From Litorimonas cladophorae (GTDB taxonomy: Bacteria > Pseudomonadota > Alphaproteobacteria > Caulobacterales > Maricaulaceae): a DNA stretch of 64,000 nucleotides. Positions 63,065-64,000 of the stretch are shown in pieces (the stretch's first letter is position 1; each line of letters starts with the position of its first letter). The stretch spans positions 248,001-312,000 of the forward strand of contig NZ_BMYV01000001.1 in assembly GCF_014652455.1 (NCBI RefSeq), given 5' to 3'. The notes beneath the pieces are model-generated. The model had not been told where the DNA came from. It made no database searches and saw only the letters and a list, made by a program, of their open reading frames with translations. Position numbers and translations under genes: made by a program.

Positions 63065-63799
63065 GTGAAGTTCTTCCAATATGAGGCCCTCGGCAGCACA
63101 AGTGTCGAGGCCGATAGGTTGTTTGACTCAGGCGAAGCTCCGGCCTTTTGGGTAAGAGCCGATCAGCAAACGGCGGGTCGCGGACGACGCGGGCGCGAAT
63201 GGTCTTCGCCGAAAGGGAATTTCTACGGCACTGCCTGTTACGCATTTGACGGAAAGCCCAATGAGGCGGCGAAGTTGAGCTTTGTGGCCGCGATCGCGGT
63301 CGCGAAAACCTTAAATGCCTACACCCTCACATCCGAGCCGACTCTAAAATGGCCAAATGACGTTCTGATAGACGGTCGTAAGATCGCGGGTCTCTTGTTA
63401 GAGGCGAAGCCCGGGCGCGTGTTAATCGGGATTGGTATCAACTTGATCTCCCATCCGGACGGCGGGAACGTTCCGCCCACGCATCTATTGGAACATATGG
63501 ATCCTGCCGTTCTCAATTCGGAAGAGCCAGAGTTCACAGGCGTGGAGGGGGTTCTTGCCATTCTCGCACGTGAATTTGATCAAGCCTTCCGCCGTCACCT
63601 GGCCTATGGGTTTTCTGCTACCCGTGCCGATTGGACGGCACTGTCCAAAGGAATCCCTGGTCCTGTCACGGTTCGCTTGCCCGACGAAACCTTCACTGGC
63701 GAGGCGCAGAGCCTTCTTGAAAACGGAGCGTTGCGCGTTGTCGCAGGGGATGGCACGATACGGGACGTCCACGCTGGCGATGTCTTTTCTGGAAGCTGA
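63065..63799 (+). CDS. birA: Biotin-[acetyl-CoA-carboxylase] ligase
   Basis: 244 residues from a GTG start. It lacks the N-terminal helix-turn-helix of E. coli BirA, so it is a monofunctional (group I) ligase that biotinylates carboxylase carrier proteins. Motifs: QTAGRGRRGREWSSPKGN (biotinyl-AMP binding loop), LKWPNDVLIDGRKIAGLLLEAK (Lys/Asp of the active site) and GIGINL. The C-terminal SH3-like domain follows. coaX begins 4 bases after the stop, an arrangement common in Alphaproteobacteria. Confidence 0.95.
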   Translation: MKFFQYEALGSTSVEADRLFDSGEAPAFWVRADQQTAGRGRRGREWSSPKGNFYGTACYAFDGKPNEAAKLSFVAAIAVAKTLNAYTLTSEPTLKWPNDVLIDGRKIAGLLLEAKPGRVLIGIGINLISHPDGGNVPPTHLLEHMDPAVLNSEEPEFTGVEGVLAILAREFDQAFRRHLAYGFSATRADWTALSKGIPGPVTVRLPDETFTGEAQSLLENGALRVVAGDGTIRDVHAGDVFSGS

Positions 63800-63803
63800 T
63801 TGA

Positions 63804-64000
63804 ATGTTACTCGCGATTGATAACGGCAATACGAACATCCTATTCGCCATTCACGATATGAAGTCGGAGTGGCTGTTCGAATGGCGTATTGCGACCGACC
63901 CAGCGCGCACTGCCGATGAGTATGCGGTGTGGTTTCATCAGCTAATGTGCATGGTGGGGTTGGAGTTCAACAATATCTCGGCCTGTGTGATTTCTTCAGT
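63804..64000 (+). CDS. coaX: Type III pantothenate kinase, 3'-truncated by the window edge
   Basis: First about 65 residues of CoaX, which phosphorylates pantothenate in coenzyme A synthesis. The start [18 protein letters not shown] is the ASKHA-type phosphate motif with DxGNT, and [10 protein letters not shown] follows as in the family. The start ATG is 4 bases after birA. The frame is open to the window end, so the C-terminus lies beyond. Confidence 0.94.
   Translation, partial: MLLAIDNGNTNILFAIHDMKSEWLFEWRIATDPARTADEYAVWFHQLMCMVGLEFNNISACVISS

Noticed and set aside
1-64000. CRISPR array, prophage, tRNA or rRNA genes
   Set aside because: No regularly spaced repeats, no phage structural genes and no tRNA cloverleaf or rRNA segment were noticed on reading the intergenic regions. 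No systematic search was possible.

Overview
The window is a 64 kb piece of an alphaproteobacterial chromosome. The base composition is moderate for the class, the nuoA-N operon runs straight into birA and coaX, and several families common in Alphaproteobacteria are present (YcgN-type cysteine cluster protein, YbjN next to proC, an ArsR-methyltransferase next to metF). Gene content is compatible with a marine Hyphomonadales/Maricaulales-like bacterium, but no rRNA or other phylogenetic marker was examined, so that placement is inference. Genes are closely packed. I found no tRNA, rRNA or CRISPR array.

Layout. 1-5 kb: end of valS, a DUF3137 membrane protein, a TerB-like protein and a phytanoyl-CoA dioxygenase-family enzyme whose iron-binding HxD reads HQG. 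5-9.4 kb: a leftward group of an HscC-type Hsp70, an atypical J protein, exonuclease III and a DUF2145 protein, followed by a possible structured RNA and a terminator. 9.5-16.3 kb: bicupin, ettA, a lipoprotein, a sterol-desaturase/creatininase fusion and a GH9 glucanase lipoprotein. 16.3-25.4 kb: housekeeping and regulation (ArsR-methyltransferase with metF, ilvE, an OmpR/EnvZ-type pair, proC, ybjN, a glutathione S-transferase, trhO).

25.6-37.4 kb looks like a sugar or glycoside oxidation locus. A TPR regulator-like gene is followed by a LacI-type palindrome and then an oxidoreductase, a TIM-barrel isomerase, an MFS transporter, a Tat-dependent small dehydrogenase subunit, three tandem GMC flavoprotein paralogs that all keep a CX5CX3C motif, and a second, exported TIM-barrel protein. 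The last four genes overlap one another by single bases. The cluster resembles systems that oxidise sugars in the periplasm and process the keto-sugars, but its substrate is unknown.

37.5-44.8 kb: a PAN/CAP secreted protein, a class A penicillin-binding protein, a YcgN protein, a palindromic intergenic repeat, and a 2704-bp IS1595-like element with near-matching terminal inverted repeats and a perfect 8-bp target duplication (GAATTTTG). Besides its transposase the element carries three passenger genes (DUF3800, a 48-residue ORF and a 148-residue ORF).

45.1-63.0 kb: the complete 14-gene nuo operon for respiratory complex I in canonical order, interrupted by seven small or secreted protein genes and with an extended NuoE. 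birA and the 5' part of coaX close the window.
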